Positions 9,047 to 18,911 are shown, counted from the first letter of the stretch. The stretch: DNA of 64,000 nt from Herbaspirillum sp. LeCh32-8 (GCF_017814915.1 NZ_JAGIPZ010000007.1:62001-126000); one strand, 5' to 3'. Numbers and translations are program-made. Notes: generated from the letters alone by a model not told the origin.

Positions 9047-9718
9047 ATGGATGAACTCCGCTCGCTGCTCACCGATGCTTCCGGGATGATCCTGGTCGGC
9101 ACCTGTTACACCGTCCTGTATGCGCTGCTGGGAATGCTGTTCGGTTTGCCCGTTGGCATGTTGGTCACCTTGATCAGGGTGGAGCGGGTGCCGCTACTGG
9201 CGCCCGCGATGGATATTTACGTCAGCTTCATGCGCAGCACGCCGCAGTTGATCCAGGCCTTCCTGATCTATTTCGGTTTGGGGGCGGCGGGCATCGAGTT
9301 GCCGCTGGTGGTGATCGGTACGCTGGTCCTGACCGCGAATGCCGGCGCCTACCTGTCCGAAACCTTGCGCGGCGCGATGTCGGGCGTGCCGCGCGGGCAA
9401 TGGGCGGCAGGCTTCAGCCTGGGGCTGACGCGCATGCAGACGATCACGTGCATTATCGCGCCGCAGGCCCTGCGGCTGGCGATCCCCGGCATCAGCAATA
9501 CATTGATCAGCCTGTTCAAGGACACGTCGGTGTTGTCCGTCATCACGGTCGCCGAGCTGATGAAGTACACCGGCGACATCATCTCGGTCACGTTCCGTCC
9601 CTTCACCTTTTACCTGGTCGCAGCCTGCATCTACTGGCTGCTGTGTCTGGCCTACCAGCATGGCATCCATAACAGGGTGGAGGCGCACTTCGGCCGCGCC
9701 TATCGCATGGCCGAGTGA
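9047..9718 (+). CDS. Polar amino acid ABC transporter permease (HisM/GlnP type)
   Basis: Inner-membrane subunit of a polar amino acid importer. The 223 residues have five or so hydrophobic segments, the N-terminal GTCYTVLYALLGMLFGLPVGM typical of HEQRo-type permeases, FMRSTPQLIQAF, and the cytoplasmic EAA loop (GFSLGLTRMQTITCIIAPQA). It directly follows the binding protein and nothing on this strand follows before aceE. A second permease and an ATPase would be needed elsewhere unless the permease works as a homodimer with a shared ATPase. Confidence 0.88.
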   Translation: MDELRSLLTDASGMILVGTCYTVLYALLGMLFGLPVGMLVTLIRVERVPLLAPAMDIYVSFMRSTPQLIQAFLIYFGLGAAGIELPLVVIGTLVLTANAGAYLSETLRGAMSGVPRGQWAAGFSLGLTRMQTITCIIAPQALRLAIPGISNTLISLFKDTSVLSVITVAELMKYTGDIISVTFRPFTFYLVAACIYWLLCLAYQHGIHNRVEAHFGRAYRMAE

Positions 9719-9891
9719 AGCCGGATGCGGGCGCGACAAGTCGTGCCCTCTCTATAAGTTGCGTCCTCTCTCTATATAGACGGCCCGCGCCATGTGCGTC
9801 TGGCAAGGATGACGCCCTGAAAAGATTGCTTTTTTGCTCTTTTTTTGACATGGGCGACCGCCGGGTCGGGCTACTTGACGGGGCAAGCAGG

Positions 9892-9960
9892 CGCATTTTT
9901 GCGGCATTGCAAACAAGGCAAAATCTGGCTAAAACGCCAGTTGACCGTAAAAATACGGTC
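9892..9960. other. Cluster of three short hairpins with A/T loops
   Basis: Three perfect inverted repeats follow one another: CGCA-TTTT-TGCG (9892-9903), CTGGC-TAAAAC-GCCAG (9925-9940) and GACCGTA-AAAA-TACGGTC (9943-9960). The last is long and symmetric enough to be an operator. A possible promoter, TTGCAA-17 bp-TAAAAC (9907-9935), overlaps the cluster. Confidence 0.5.
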
Positions 9961-10026
9961 GCCGGAGAGCGCCTGTTCATGCCGCTTTGCAGCAAATTTT
10001 CATAATGCGAAATCGTTTATCGTAAT

Positions 10027-10054
10027 TTGAAAATCAAAAATTCCCTGATAAAAT
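10027..10054 (+). promoter_or_regulatory. Predicted sigma-70 promoter of the aceE operon
   Basis: TTGAAA and TAAAAT are separated by 16 bp in an AT-rich stretch. The predicted transcript would carry a leader of about 150 bases before the aceE ATG. Confidence 0.5.
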
Positions 10055-10211
10055 GCGTCGTCCACACGGCTGGAAGACCGTACATTAGCTGCCTCAAACG
10101 GTTTTTCGCGCATCACGCCGGCGGCTGTTCGTACCGAATGTAATGAATGACCCCGATCGACCCGGCGGCCCATCCGGCCGCCCGGATCTCTCAACAACCA
10201 GGAGACATGAC

Positions 10212-12908
10212 ATGTCAGCCCAAATCGATCAAGTTCTGGCGCAGGCCGCCAACGATCCCGATGTGATGGAAACCCAAGAGTGGCTCGACGCCCTCGAAGC
10301 AGTCATCGAAAAAGAAGGTCCGGATCGCGCCCACTACCTGATGGAGCGCATGGTCGACCTGGCGCGCCGCCGCGGCGCCCACATCCCGTTCTCCAGCAAC
10401 ACCGCTTACGTCAACACCATCCCCGCCGACCAGGGCGAGCACTGCCCGGGCAACCTGGAATATGAAGAGCGCCTGCGCTCGTGGATGCGCTGGAACGCCA
10501 TGGCCATGGTGGTCAAGGCCAACCGCGTCGACGGCGACCTGGGCGGCCACCTGTCCTCGTTCGCCTCGCTGGCCAACATGCTGGGCATCGGCTTCAACCA
10601 CTTCTGGCACGCCCCGACCGAAGAGCACGGCGGCGACCTGCTGTACATCCAGGGCCACTCCTCGCCCGGCATCTACGCGCGCGCCTTCCTGGAAGGCCGC
10701 CTGACCGAAGACCAGCTGATCCATTTCCGTCGCGAAGCCGACGGCAAGGGTCTGTCTTCGTACCCGCACCCCAAGCTGATGCCGGAATTCTGGCAGTTCC
10801 CGACCGTCTCGATGGGCCTGGGCCCCTTGATGGCGATCTATCAGGCGCGCTTCCTGAAGTACCTGCACGCACGCGGCATCGCCAAGACCGACAACCGCAA
10901 GGTCTGGGCCTTCTGCGGCGACGGCGAAATGGACGAACCGGAATCGATGGGCGCCATCGGCATGGCCGGCCGTGAAAAGCTGAACAACCTGGTCATCGTG
11001 GTGAACTGCAACCTGCAGCGCCTGGACGGCCCGGTGCGCGGCAACGGCAAGATCATCCAGGAACTGGAATCCGACTTCCGCGGCGCCGGCTGGAACGTGG
11101 TCAAGGTCATCTGGGGCAGCGGCTGGGACGAGCTGCTGGCCAAGGACAAGGACGGCATCCTGCAGAAGGTCATGATGGAAACCGTCGACGGCGAGTACCA
11201 GAACTACAAGGCCAAGGACGGCGCCTACGTGCGCAAGCACTTCTTCGGCAAGCACCCGGCGCTGCTGGAGATGGTCAGCAAGATGTCCGACGACGACATC
11301 TGGCGCCTGACCCGCGGCGGTCACGACCCGCACAAGATCTACGCCGCCTTCAAGATGGCGCAGGACTCCAAGGACCAGCCGACCGTGATCCTGGCCAAGT
11401 CCATCAAGGGCTATGGCTTCGGCAAGGCCGGCGAAGCGCGCAACACCGCGCACAACACCAAGAAGCTGGACGACGAGGCCATCAAGGCCATGCGCGACCG
11501 CTTCCAGCTGCCGATCTCGGACGCCGACCTGCCCAACATCCCGTTCTTCAAGCCGTCCGAAGACAGCCCTGAAATGCAGTACCTGCACGAGCGCCGCAAG
11601 GCCCTGGGCGGTTACCTGCCGCAGCGCCGTCCGCAAGCCGACGAGAAGCTGGCCGTGCCCGAGCTGTCCGCCTTCCAGGCGATGCTTGAGCCGACCGCCG
11701 AGGGCCGTGAGATTTCCACTACCGCCGCTTACTCCCGCGTGCTGACCGCGCTGCTGCGCGACCAGAGCCTGGGCCCGCGCGTGGTGCCCATCATGGTCGA
11801 CGAGTCCCGTACCTTCGGTATGGAAGGCCTGTTCCGCCAGATCGGCATCTTCAGCCAGGTCGGCCAGCTGTACGAACCGGTCGACAAGGACCAGGTGATG
11901 TACTACCGCGAAGACAAGGCCGGCCAGATCCTGCAGGAGGGCATCAACGAAGCGGGCGGCATGAGCTCGTGGATCGCTGCGGCGACCTCGTACTCGACCA
12001 ACAACCGCGTGATGATCCCGTTCTACACCTACTACTCGATGTTCGGTCTGCAGCGTATCGGCGACCTGGCATGGGCGGCGGGCGACATGCGCGCGCGCGG
12101 CTTCCTGATCGGCGGCACCGCCGGCCGCACCACGCTGAACGGTGAAGGCCTGCAGCACGAAGACGGCCACAGCCACGTGTTCGCCTCGGCGATCCCGAAC
12201 TGCATCCCCTACGACCCGACCTTCGCCCATGAAGTCGCCGTGATCATCCATGACGGCCTGCGCCGCATGGTGGCCAACCAGGAAGACGTGTTCTACTACA
12301 TCACCGTGATGAACGAGAACTACGCGCACCCGGGCATCAAGGCCGGCCAGGAAGAGGGCATCCTGAAGGGCCTGTACCTGTTGAACGAAGGCGGCAAAGG
12401 CAACAAGCTGCGCGTGCAGCTGCTGGGTTCGGGCACCATCCTGCGCGAAGTCATCGCCGCCGCCGACCTGCTGCGTGACGACTGGAAGGTCGACGCCGAC
12501 GTCTGGTCCGCACCGTCGTTCACCCTGCTGGCCCGCGATGGCCAGGACGTGGAACGCTGGAACATGCTGCACCCGGCCGAGACCGCCAAGAAGAGCTACT
12601 TCGAGCAATCGCTGGAAGGCACCGACGGTCCGATCGTGGTCTCCACCGACTACATGCGCACCTACGCCGAGCAGGTTCGCGCCTTCGTACCGAAGGGCCG
12701 CTCGTACAAGGTGCTGGGCACCGACGGCTACGGCCGCTCGGACACCCGCGCCAAGCTGCGTGAGTTCTTCGAAGTGAACCGCTACTTCGTGACCGTGGCC
12801 GCGCTGAAGTCGCTGGCCGACGAAGGCAAGATCAAGCCTTCCGTGGTGGCCGAGGCGATCGCCAAGTACGGCATCGACCCCAACAAGCCGAACCCGGTGA
12901 CCCAGTAA
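10212..12908 (+). CDS. aceE: Pyruvate dehydrogenase E1 component, homodimeric type
   Basis: Thiamine diphosphate-dependent decarboxylation of pyruvate and reductive acetylation of the lipoyl group of E2; the cytoplasmic entry step to the TCA cycle. The 898-residue protein is of the single-chain AceE type: EWLDALEAVIEKEGPDRAHYL near the N-terminus, the thiamine-binding GDGEMDEPES...NLVIVVNCN block, and the central SSFASLANMLGIGFNHFW. Length matches the family (about 890). The start MSAQIDQVL has GGAGA upstream at good spacing; an upstream in-frame extension of 23 codons is not supported. First gene of aceE-aceF-lpdA. Confidence 0.97.
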   Translation: MSAQIDQVLAQAANDPDVMETQEWLDALEAVIEKEGPDRAHYLMERMVDLARRRGAHIPFSSNTAYVNTIPADQGEHCPGNLEYEERLRSWMRWNAMAMVVKANRVDGDLGGHLSSFASLANMLGIGFNHFWHAPTEEHGGDLLYIQGHSSPGIYARAFLEGRLTEDQLIHFRREADGKGLSSYPHPKLMPEFWQFPTVSMGLGPLMAIYQARFLKYLHARGIAKTDNRKVWAFCGDGEMDEPESMGAIGMAGREKLNNLVIVVNCNLQRLDGPVRGNGKIIQELESDFRGAGWNVVKVIWGSGWDELLAKDKDGILQKVMMETVDGEYQNYKAKDGAYVRKHFFGKHPALLEMVSKMSDDDIWRLTRGGHDPHKIYAAFKMAQDSKDQPTVILAKSIKGYGFGKAGEARNTAHNTKKLDDEAIKAMRDRFQLPISDADLPNIPFFKPSEDSPEMQYLHERRKALGGYLPQRRPQADEKLAVPELSAFQAMLEPTAEGREISTTAAYSRVLTALLRDQSLGPRVVPIMVDESRTFGMEGLFRQIGIFSQVGQLYEPVDKDQVMYYREDKAGQILQEGINEAGGMSSWIAAATSYSTNNRVMIPFYTYYSMFGLQRIGDLAWAAGDMRARGFLIGGTAGRTTLNGEGLQHEDGHSHVFASAIPNCIPYDPTFAHEVAVIIHDGLRRMVANQEDVFYYITVMNENYAHPGIKAGQEEGILKGLYLLNEGGKGNKLRVQLLGSGTILREVIAAADLLRDDWKVDADVWSAPSFTLLARDGQDVERWNMLHPAETAKKSYFEQSLEGTDGPIVVSTDYMRTYAEQVRAFVPKGRSYKVLGTDGYGRSDTRAKLREFFEVNRYFVTVAALKSLADEGKIKPSVVAEAIAKYGIDPNKPNPVTQ

Positions 12909-12924
12909 GTCAGTCCGAACCGAC

Positions 12925-12957
12925 CATCCCCGCCTCAGTGAACTGATCGCGGGGATG
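12925..12957 (+). other. Strong intergenic stem-loop between aceE and aceF
   Basis: CATCCCCGC (12925-12933) pairs perfectly with GCGGGGATG (12949-12957), with an additional CAGT/ACTG pairing inside the loop. No T-run follows, so it is better read as an mRNA processing or stability element than a terminator. It begins 16 bases after the aceE stop. Confidence 0.55.
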
Positions 12958-13097
12958 TGTCGTGCAAAGGCCAGGAGAAAGCAGGGAAGGGCCGGCCACA
13001 TGGCTTAAGATGCGTAGTGCAGTCGGCATCACCTTCCCCTGAGCGAATACCCCACCCCAGCCCCAAGGCGAGGGAACAGAACAACGGAGCGCAACAG

Positions 13098-14750
13098 ATG
13101 AGTCAAGTCGAAGTAAAAGTCCCGGACATCGGCGATTTCAAGGAAGTCGAAGTCATTGAGGTGATGGTCAAGGTCGGCGACACGATCAAGGTCGACCAGT
13201 CGCTGATCACCGTCGAATCCGACAAGGCCAGCATGGAGATCCCGTCCAGCCAGGCTGGCGTAGTCAAGGAAATCAAGGTCAAGGTGGGCGACAAGGTCGC
13301 CGAGGGTTCGCTGCTGGTGATCGTCGAGGCTGACGGCGCCGCTGCCGCGCCTGCAGCCGCCGCTCCGGCCCAGGCCGCAGCTGCTGCGCCGGCCGCCGCG
13401 CAAACCTCCGCACCCGCTCCGGTGCCTGCTGCTGCTCCGGCAGCCGGCGGCACCGTCGAGATCGAAGTGCCGGACATCGGCGACTTCAAGGAAGTCGAAG
13501 TCATCGAGCTGATGGTCAAGGTCGGCGATACCGTCAAGGCCGAGCAGTCGCTGCTGACCGTGGAGTCCGACAAGGCCTCGATGGAAATCCCGTCGTCGCA
13601 CGCCGGCGTGATCAAGGAACTGAAGGTCAAGCTGGGCGACAAGGTCGCCAAGGGCAGCATCATCGCGACCCTGGAAACCACCGGCGGCGCACCTGCTGCA
13701 GCAGCGCCCGCAGCCTCGGCGCCGGCGCCCGCGGCAGCTCCTGCTGCCGCGCCTGCACCGGCCCCTGCACCCGCAGCCGCTCCTGCCATCGCCACTGCCT
13801 CGGCCACCAGCACCGGTGGCAAGGCCCACGCTTCGCCGTCCGTGCGCAAGTTCGCGCGTGAACTGGGCGTGGATCTGTCGCGCGTGCCGGCCACCGGTCC
13901 CAAGGGCCGCATCCTGCAGATCGACGTGCAGAACTTCGTCAAGGGCGTGATGGCCGGCTCCACCTCGGTCGCCGCCGCCCCGGGCAAGAACGGTTCGGGC
14001 GCGGGCATGGATCTGCTGCCGTGGCCGTCGCTGGACTTCTCCAAGTTCGGCGCGACCGAGCTGCAGCCGCTGTCGCGCATCAAGAAGATCAGCGGCCCCA
14101 ACCTGCACCGCAACTGGGTGATGATCCCGCACGTGACGCAGTTCGACGAAGCCGACGTCACCGAGCTGGAAGAATTCCGCGTCACCTCCAACGCCGCCTA
14201 CGCCAAGGCCAAGTCGCCGGTCAAGCTGACCATGCTGGCGTTCGTGATCAAGGCCAGCGTCTCGGCGCTGAAGAAATTCCCGGCCTTCAACTCCTCGCTG
14301 GACGCCAAGGGCGAGAACCTGATCCTCAAGCAGTTCTATAACATCGGCTTCGCCGCCGATACCCCGAACGGCCTGGTGGTGCCTGTCATCAAGAACGCCG
14401 ACCAGAAGACCATCAGCCAGATCGCCACCGAAATGGGCGAGCTGTCGGCCCAGGCGCGCGACGGCAAGTTGAAGCCGGCCGACATGCAAGGCGCGACCTT
14501 CACCATCTCGTCCCTGGGCGGCATCGGCGGCACCGCCTTCACGCCCATCATCAACGCGCCGGAAGTGGCGATCCTTGGCCTGTCCAAGTCGATCACCAAG
14601 CCGGTGTGGGACGGCAAACAGTTCGTGCCGCGCCTGATGCTGCCGACTTCGCTGTCCTATGACCACCGCGTGGTCGACGGCGCAATGGGCGCCCGCTTCT
14701 CGGCCTACCTGGCCGAGGTACTGGGCGACCTGCGCAAGTCGCTGCTGTAA
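13098..14750 (+). CDS. aceF: Pyruvate dehydrogenase E2, dihydrolipoamide acetyltransferase with two lipoyl domains
   Basis: Core of the pyruvate dehydrogenase complex: carries acetyl groups on lipoyl-lysine and transfers them to CoA. In 550 residues there are two lipoyl domains (about 2-75 and 118-192) with lipoyl lysines in the SDKAS motif at K43 and K159, joined by Ala/Pro-rich flexible linkers; a peripheral subunit-binding domain (ASPSVRKFARELGVDLSRV, about 245-280); and the catalytic domain ending with the active-site SYDHRVVDGA. The start [14 protein letters not shown] is the normal one, with GGAGC upstream. Both lipoyl domains and that of lpdA are nearly the same at DNA level. Confidence 0.96.
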   Translation: MSQVEVKVPDIGDFKEVEVIEVMVKVGDTIKVDQSLITVESDKASMEIPSSQAGVVKEIKVKVGDKVAEGSLLVIVEADGAAAAPAAAAPAQAAAAAPAAAQTSAPAPVPAAAPAAGGTVEIEVPDIGDFKEVEVIELMVKVGDTVKAEQSLLTVESDKASMEIPSSHAGVIKELKVKLGDKVAKGSIIATLETTGGAPAAAAPAASAPAPAAAPAAAPAPAPAPAAAPAIATASATSTGGKAHASPSVRKFARELGVDLSRVPATGPKGRILQIDVQNFVKGVMAGSTSVAAAPGKNGSGAGMDLLPWPSLDFSKFGATELQPLSRIKKISGPNLHRNWVMIPHVTQFDEADVTELEEFRVTSNAAYAKAKSPVKLTMLAFVIKASVSALKKFPAFNSSLDAKGENLILKQFYNIGFAADTPNGLVVPVIKNADQKTISQIATEMGELSAQARDGKLKPADMQGATFTISSLGGIGGTAFTPIINAPEVAILGLSKSITKPVWDGKQFVPRLMLPTSLSYDHRVVDGAMGARFSAYLAEVLGDLRKSLL

Positions 14751-14829
14751 GCAGTCACGCAATGGCGAGCGCCGCTTCGGCTGAGGCCGGGCGGCGCGGC
14801 GAACAACAGAATATTACGGAGTCAAGACT

Positions 14830-16608
14830 ATGAGTCTTAGCGAAGTCAAAGTCCCCGATATCGGCGACTTCAAGGAAGTGGAAGTCATCGAGGTGATGGT
14901 CAAGGTGGGCGACACGATCAAGGTCGACCAGTCGCTGATCACCGTCGAGTCCGACAAGGCCAGCATGGAAATCCCTTCGTCCACCGCAGGCGTGGTCAAG
15001 GAAATCAAGATCAAGGTCGGCGACAAGGTCGCCGAAGGCAGCGTGCTGCTGATGGTGGAAGCCGCCGGCGCCGCCGCGGCTCCTGCTGCCGCAGCGCCCG
15101 CGCCGGCCGCCGCTGCGCCGGCTCCGGCAGCAGCGCCTGCAGCCCCGGCTGCAGCACCGGCCGCGGCCAGCTTCGGCGGCAGCGCTGACGTGCAGTGCGA
15201 CGTGATGGTGCTGGGCGGTGGCCCCGGCGGCTACTCGGCCGCCTTCCGCGCCGCCGACCTCGGCCTGAACACCGTCATCGTCGAGCAGGAAGCCACGCTG
15301 GGCGGCGTCTGCCTGAACGTCGGCTGCATCCCGTCCAAGGCGCTGCTGCACGTGGCCGCCGTGATTGACGAGACCGCCGCCATGGCCTCGCACGGCGTCA
15401 CCTTCGGCAAGCCGGAGATCGACATCGACAAGCTGCGCGGCTACAAGGACAAGGTCATCGGCACCATGACCGGCGGTCTGGCCGGCATGGCCAAGGCGCG
15501 CAAGGTGCAGGTGGTGAACGGCAACGGCCAGTTCGCCGGCCCCAACCATATCGAAGTGAAGGCCGCCGACGGCAGCAAGAAGGTGGTGCAGTTCAAGCAC
15601 GCCATCATCGCCGCCGGTTCGTCTGTGGTGAACCTGCCGTTCGTGCCGCAGGATCCGCGCATCGTCGACTCCACCGGCGCGCTGGAGCTGCGCCAGGTGC
15701 CCAAGCGCATGCTGGTCATCGGCGGCGGCATCATCGGCCTGGAAATGGCCACCGTCTATTCCACCCTGGGCGCACGCATCGACGTGGTCGAGATGATGGA
15801 CGGCCTGATGCAAGGCGCCGACCGCGACATGGTCAAGGTCTGGCAGAAGTTCAACGAGAAGCGCTTCGACAACGTTATGGTCAAGACCAAGACGGTGGCC
15901 GTGGAAGCGCTGGCCGAAGGCATCAAGGTCACCTTCGAGGCGGCCGAAGCCGGCGCCAAGGCGCCGGAACCGCAACTGTACGACCTGGTGTTGGTGGCCG
16001 TGGGCCGCAGCCCGAACGGCAAGAAGGTGTCGGCCGACAAGGCCGGCGTGATCGTCGGCGAGCGCGGCTTCATCCCGGTCGACAAGCAGATGCGCACCAA
16101 CGTGCCGCACATCTTCGCCATCGGCGACCTGGTGGGCCAGCCGATGCTGGCGCACAAGGCCGTGCATGAAGGCCACGTCGCCGCCGAAGCGATCGCCGGC
16201 GAGAAGAGCTTCTTCGACGCCAGCGTGATCCCGTCGGTGGCCTACACCGATCCGGAAGTGGCGTGGGTCGGCATCACCGAAGACGAAGCCAAGGCCAAGG
16301 GCATCAAGATCGAGAAGGGCCACTTCCCGTGGGCCGCCTCCGGTCGCGCCGTGGCAAACGGCCGCTCGGAAGGCTTCACCAAGCTGCTGTTCGACGCAGA
16401 GACGCATCGCGTGATCGGCGGCGGCATCGTCGGCACGCACGCCGGCGACATGATCGGCGAAGTGGCGCTGGCCATCGAGATGGGCGCAGATGCGGTGGAT
16501 ATCGGCAAGACCATCCACCCGCACCCGACGCTGGGCGAGTCGCTCGGCATGGCAGCTGAAGTGGCCGAAGGCCATTGCACCGACCTGCCGCCGCAACGCA
16601 AGAAGTAA
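14830..16608 (+). CDS. lpdA: Dihydrolipoamide dehydrogenase (E3) with N-terminal lipoyl domain
   Basis: Reoxidises dihydrolipoamide and reduces NAD+ in the pyruvate dehydrogenase complex. The 592-residue protein starts with its own lipoyl domain (lipoyl K43 in SDKAS), then an Ala/Pro linker to about residue 115, then the flavoprotein: FAD motif [10 protein letters not shown], redox pair C161/C166 in [16 protein letters not shown] motif [12 protein letters not shown], and the C-terminal dimer domain with HPHPTLGE (catalytic His). The lipoyl-E3 fusion is known from Neisseria and other betaproteobacteria. Last gene of the operon, followed by a clear terminator. Confidence 0.96.
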   Translation: MSLSEVKVPDIGDFKEVEVIEVMVKVGDTIKVDQSLITVESDKASMEIPSSTAGVVKEIKIKVGDKVAEGSVLLMVEAAGAAAAPAAAAPAPAAAAPAPAAAPAAPAAAPAAASFGGSADVQCDVMVLGGGPGGYSAAFRAADLGLNTVIVEQEATLGGVCLNVGCIPSKALLHVAAVIDETAAMASHGVTFGKPEIDIDKLRGYKDKVIGTMTGGLAGMAKARKVQVVNGNGQFAGPNHIEVKAADGSKKVVQFKHAIIAAGSSVVNLPFVPQDPRIVDSTGALELRQVPKRMLVIGGGIIGLEMATVYSTLGARIDVVEMMDGLMQGADRDMVKVWQKFNEKRFDNVMVKTKTVAVEALAEGIKVTFEAAEAGAKAPEPQLYDLVLVAVGRSPNGKKVSADKAGVIVGERGFIPVDKQMRTNVPHIFAIGDLVGQPMLAHKAVHEGHVAAEAIAGEKSFFDASVIPSVAYTDPEVAWVGITEDEAKAKGIKIEKGHFPWAASGRAVANGRSEGFTKLLFDAETHRVIGGGIVGTHAGDMIGEVALAIEMGADAVDIGKTIHPHPTLGESLGMAAEVAEGHCTDLPPQRKK

Positions 16609-16631
16609 GCGTAGCGGTAGCTGCAAAAAGA

Positions 16632-16666
16632 ACGACCCGGCCGCTGCGGCGCCGGGTCGTTTTTTT
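16632..16666 (+). terminator. Terminator of the aceE-aceF-lpdA operon
   Basis: A perfect 10-bp stem (ACGACCCGGC/GCCGGGTCGT) with a 9-base loop is followed by seven T. A T-rich run on the other strand suggests it also ends the converging MFS gene. Confidence 0.9.
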
Positions 16667-16727
16667 ATGTCTGCAGCAGCTGCCGCTGGGAAGCAACAAG
16701 AAATCTTCAGGAGCAATACCAGATTGC

Positions 16728-18047
16728 TTATTCTTCCAGCGGCGACTTGCCTGTCTCCCGCGCGGCCAGCAAGGCCATGCCGGTCAGTGACAGTGCGGCG
16801 ACCAGATACAGAGAAATGGCCAGGGTCGACTGATACGAGCGGAACAGGCTGGCAATGATCAGCGGCGCAAAACCGCCGCCCACGATGCCGGCCAGCGTAT
16901 AGGCCAGAGAGGAGCCGGCATAGCGCACACGCGTCGGGAATTGCTCGGTCACGAACGCCGCCTGCGGGCCGTACATGATTGCGTGAATGATCAGGCCGCC
17001 GACCACTGCCGCCATAATCAGCGCCGGTTGGCTGCTGTCAAGCAGCAGGAAGAACATGAAGGCCCAGATCATCGCCAGCACCACGCCAATGCCATACACC
17101 GGACGGCGGCCGATGCGATCGGACAGGGCGCCGAAAAGCGGCACGCTCAGCGCATTGCAGGCAGTGCCGATCATGATGGCCGTCAGCGCCAGCGGACGCG
17201 GCAGGTTCAGCACCGTAGTGACATAGGTCAGTGTGAATACCACCACCAGCGCGTACAACACATCCGAGCCGATGCGTACGCCGCCGGCGATCAGGAGCCG
17301 CTTCCAGTAGCCGCGCAAGACGTCGGCCACAGGCGTTTCGGCCTTGCTGTGGCTGGCTTCCAGCTCCTTGAACTGAGGTGTTTCATCGACCCCGCTGCGG
17401 ATCCAGAAACCGAAGCCCACCAGCAGCAGGCTGGCCAGGAAAGGAATTCTCCAGCCCCAGTCGAGGAACTGCTCGGTTGGCATCAGGTAGGTGATCGCAG
17501 CAATGAAACCGGTTGCCAGCAGGGTGCCGAACGAGGGGCCGACTTGCGTCCACGACGCATTTCTGCCGCGCTTGTCCTGCGCGCCGTGCTCCACGGAAAT
17601 CAACACCGCCCCGGCCCATTCACCGCCCAGTGCCACGCCTTGTACGAAGCGCAGCGCCACCAGCATGATCGGACTCCAGATGCCGATTGATGCATAGGTC
17701 GGCAACAAGCCCATCAGGCCGGTCGTCAGGCCCATCAGCAGCAGCGTCGCGACCAGCACGAACCGGCGCCCCAGTTTGTCGCCCAGATGGCCGAAGATGA
17801 CGCCGCCCACCGGGCGCGACACATAGCCGACCGCATACGTGGAGAACGCCAGAATCGTGCCGGACAGCGGATCGAAGGATGGAAAGAAGATATGGTTGAA
17901 GATCAGCGCCGCCATGGTGTTGTAGACGGTGAAGTCGTACCACTCCAGCGTGGTGCCGACCATGCTGGCGGTCGAAAGCCGCTTGGTGCTCTGGCTGTTG
18001 CTTGAGGAGCTTCGGTCCTGCGTAGCGATTGCGGCGGTTTGGCTCAT
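16728..18047 (-). CDS. MFS transporter, metabolite:H+ symporter (MHS) family
   Basis: A 439-residue inner-membrane carrier with 12 predicted helices. It shows the MHS family hallmarks: TTLEWYDFTVYNTMAALIF in helix 1, the loop 2-3 motif GHLGDKLGRRFVL, RFVQGVALGGEWAGA in helix 4, and the second-half repeat GALSDRIGRRPVY. Relatives carry shikimate, alpha-ketoglutarate, proline/betaine or aromatic acids by proton symport. It is the last gene of a minus-strand group behind an EthD-like protein and a LysR regulator, so the substrate is probably the compound handled by those neighbours. The first 29 residues are polar and Ser-rich. Confidence 0.9.
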   Translation of the reverse strand: MSQTAAIATQDRSSSSNSQSTKRLSTASMVGTTLEWYDFTVYNTMAALIFNHIFFPSFDPLSGTILAFSTYAVGYVSRPVGGVIFGHLGDKLGRRFVLVATLLLMGLTTGLMGLLPTYASIGIWSPIMLVALRFVQGVALGGEWAGAVLISVEHGAQDKRGRNASWTQVGPSFGTLLATGFIAAITYLMPTEQFLDWGWRIPFLASLLLVGFGFWIRSGVDETPQFKELEASHSKAETPVADVLRGYWKRLLIAGGVRIGSDVLYALVVVFTLTYVTTVLNLPRPLALTAIMIGTACNALSVPLFGALSDRIGRRPVYGIGVVLAMIWAFMFFLLLDSSQPALIMAAVVGGLIIHAIMYGPQAAFVTEQFPTRVRYAGSSLAYTLAGIVGGGFAPLIIASLFRSYQSTLAISLYLVAALSLTGMALLAARETGKSPLEE

Positions 18048-18200
18048 GGTGTTCCCCTCTTGAACTTTGAAAGTGCGTGACGACGGCGCGCAAGCCGCCG
18101 TTACGCACGGATTGGATGTCGTTGTCGTGTCAGGCGTGCCGCTTGAGATTTCCCCGCCCGGATCGGACGGAGCGATTGCCGGCGGCGCCGGATGCTGTCT

Positions 18201-18887
18201 TCAGGCCGCTTGCTCAAGCAGATCCTGTTCCAACAGCTGCCATGAGAAGCGCAATATGGCCATGTCTGCGGGCTGCAGCGTGAAGGCACGCGCTGCCGCC
18301 TCGGCGGCGGCTTCAGCCGCCTGCTGCGAAGACGCATCGATGAGGAACAGGGGATCGAGCAGACGGCCTTCCGTGCTTTCCGCCGGCAAGGGTGACGACA
18401 GCTCCTGGTCCGGCGTCAGCAGGCGCGAAGACAGGACGCCGTCGACCTCCAGCAGGCGCTTGCCCAGCGTCGTACTCAATGCGTCGAGCTGGTGCGCTTG
18501 CTGCCGGTTCCCCAGGCGCAGCACCGCCAGCCAGGCGCCGCGTCCGGCGCCGGTCTCAGCGCTGATGGTGCAGACGCGGCGCATGGGGTTGTGCATGCGC
18601 GCCAGGTTGGCGACCGACCACGGCGTCTGATGGCGAAACGCCTGAAAGTAGGCCGGCGTCTTGAAGGCGTCCAGCGAGGTGGTGCGATACAGGCCCAGAT
18701 AGCGGCGCGGTCCGTGTTCGCTCCGGTAACGCACGCCGGACACGAAACCCGGCAACGCCACGCGCTCTTGCACGTGCTCACGGTCATACCACTGGTTGAA
18801 ATCCTGCTCGTGAGCAGGATCGACGTCGGTCCAGACAAACAGGATGCCGGGCAGGTCGCGGCGGGTGTGTGCTTGCATGATGTCCAT
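18201..18887 (-). CDS. EthD/DUF4286-like dimeric alpha+beta barrel protein
   Basis: A 228-residue soluble protein. The N-terminal half (LPGILFVWTDVDPAHEQDFN, then QWYDREHVQERVALPGF and RYLGLYRTTSLDAF) resembles the DUF4286/EthD branch of small ferredoxin-like dimeric barrels, in which His and Tyr of the WYxxEH motif line a pocket. The C-terminal half is weaker and may be a second barrel copy. The function of such proteins is uncertain; some assist aromatic or ether degradation. The start used is MDIMQAH; a second ATG three codons on has a better GGAC spacing. It is preceded by a good promoter with a LysR-type dyad and followed by the MFS gene. Confidence 0.65.
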   Translation of the reverse strand: MDIMQAHTRRDLPGILFVWTDVDPAHEQDFNQWYDREHVQERVALPGFVSGVRYRSEHGPRRYLGLYRTTSLDAFKTPAYFQAFRHQTPWSVANLARMHNPMRRVCTISAETGAGRGAWLAVLRLGNRQQAHQLDALSTTLGKRLLEVDGVLSSRLLTPDQELSSPLPAESTEGRLLDPLFLIDASSQQAAEAAAEAAARAFTLQPADMAILRFSWQLLEQDLLEQAA

Positions 18888-18911
18888 TCTTGAATGAGGG
18901 GTTGAGATCCA

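Larger units (their letters stand above)
9719..10211. other. Long AT-rich leader region upstream of aceE
   Basis: This 493-base non-coding stretch is much AT-richer than its neighbours. It holds two imperfect direct copies of a CCTCTCTATA-like sequence (about 9747-9780), T-runs near 9830-9846, a cluster of three short hairpins (separate entry) and a good promoter near 10027 (separate entry). No protein-like frame with a ribosome-binding site is seen. It may include a small RNA or a regulated leader for the pyruvate dehydrogenase operon; no PdhR-type operator was recognised. Confidence 0.5.

Noticed and set aside
9845..9850. Perfect TTGACA as a promoter -35
   Set aside because: No acceptable -10 hexamer lies 15-19 bases downstream; it may be chance after a T-run.
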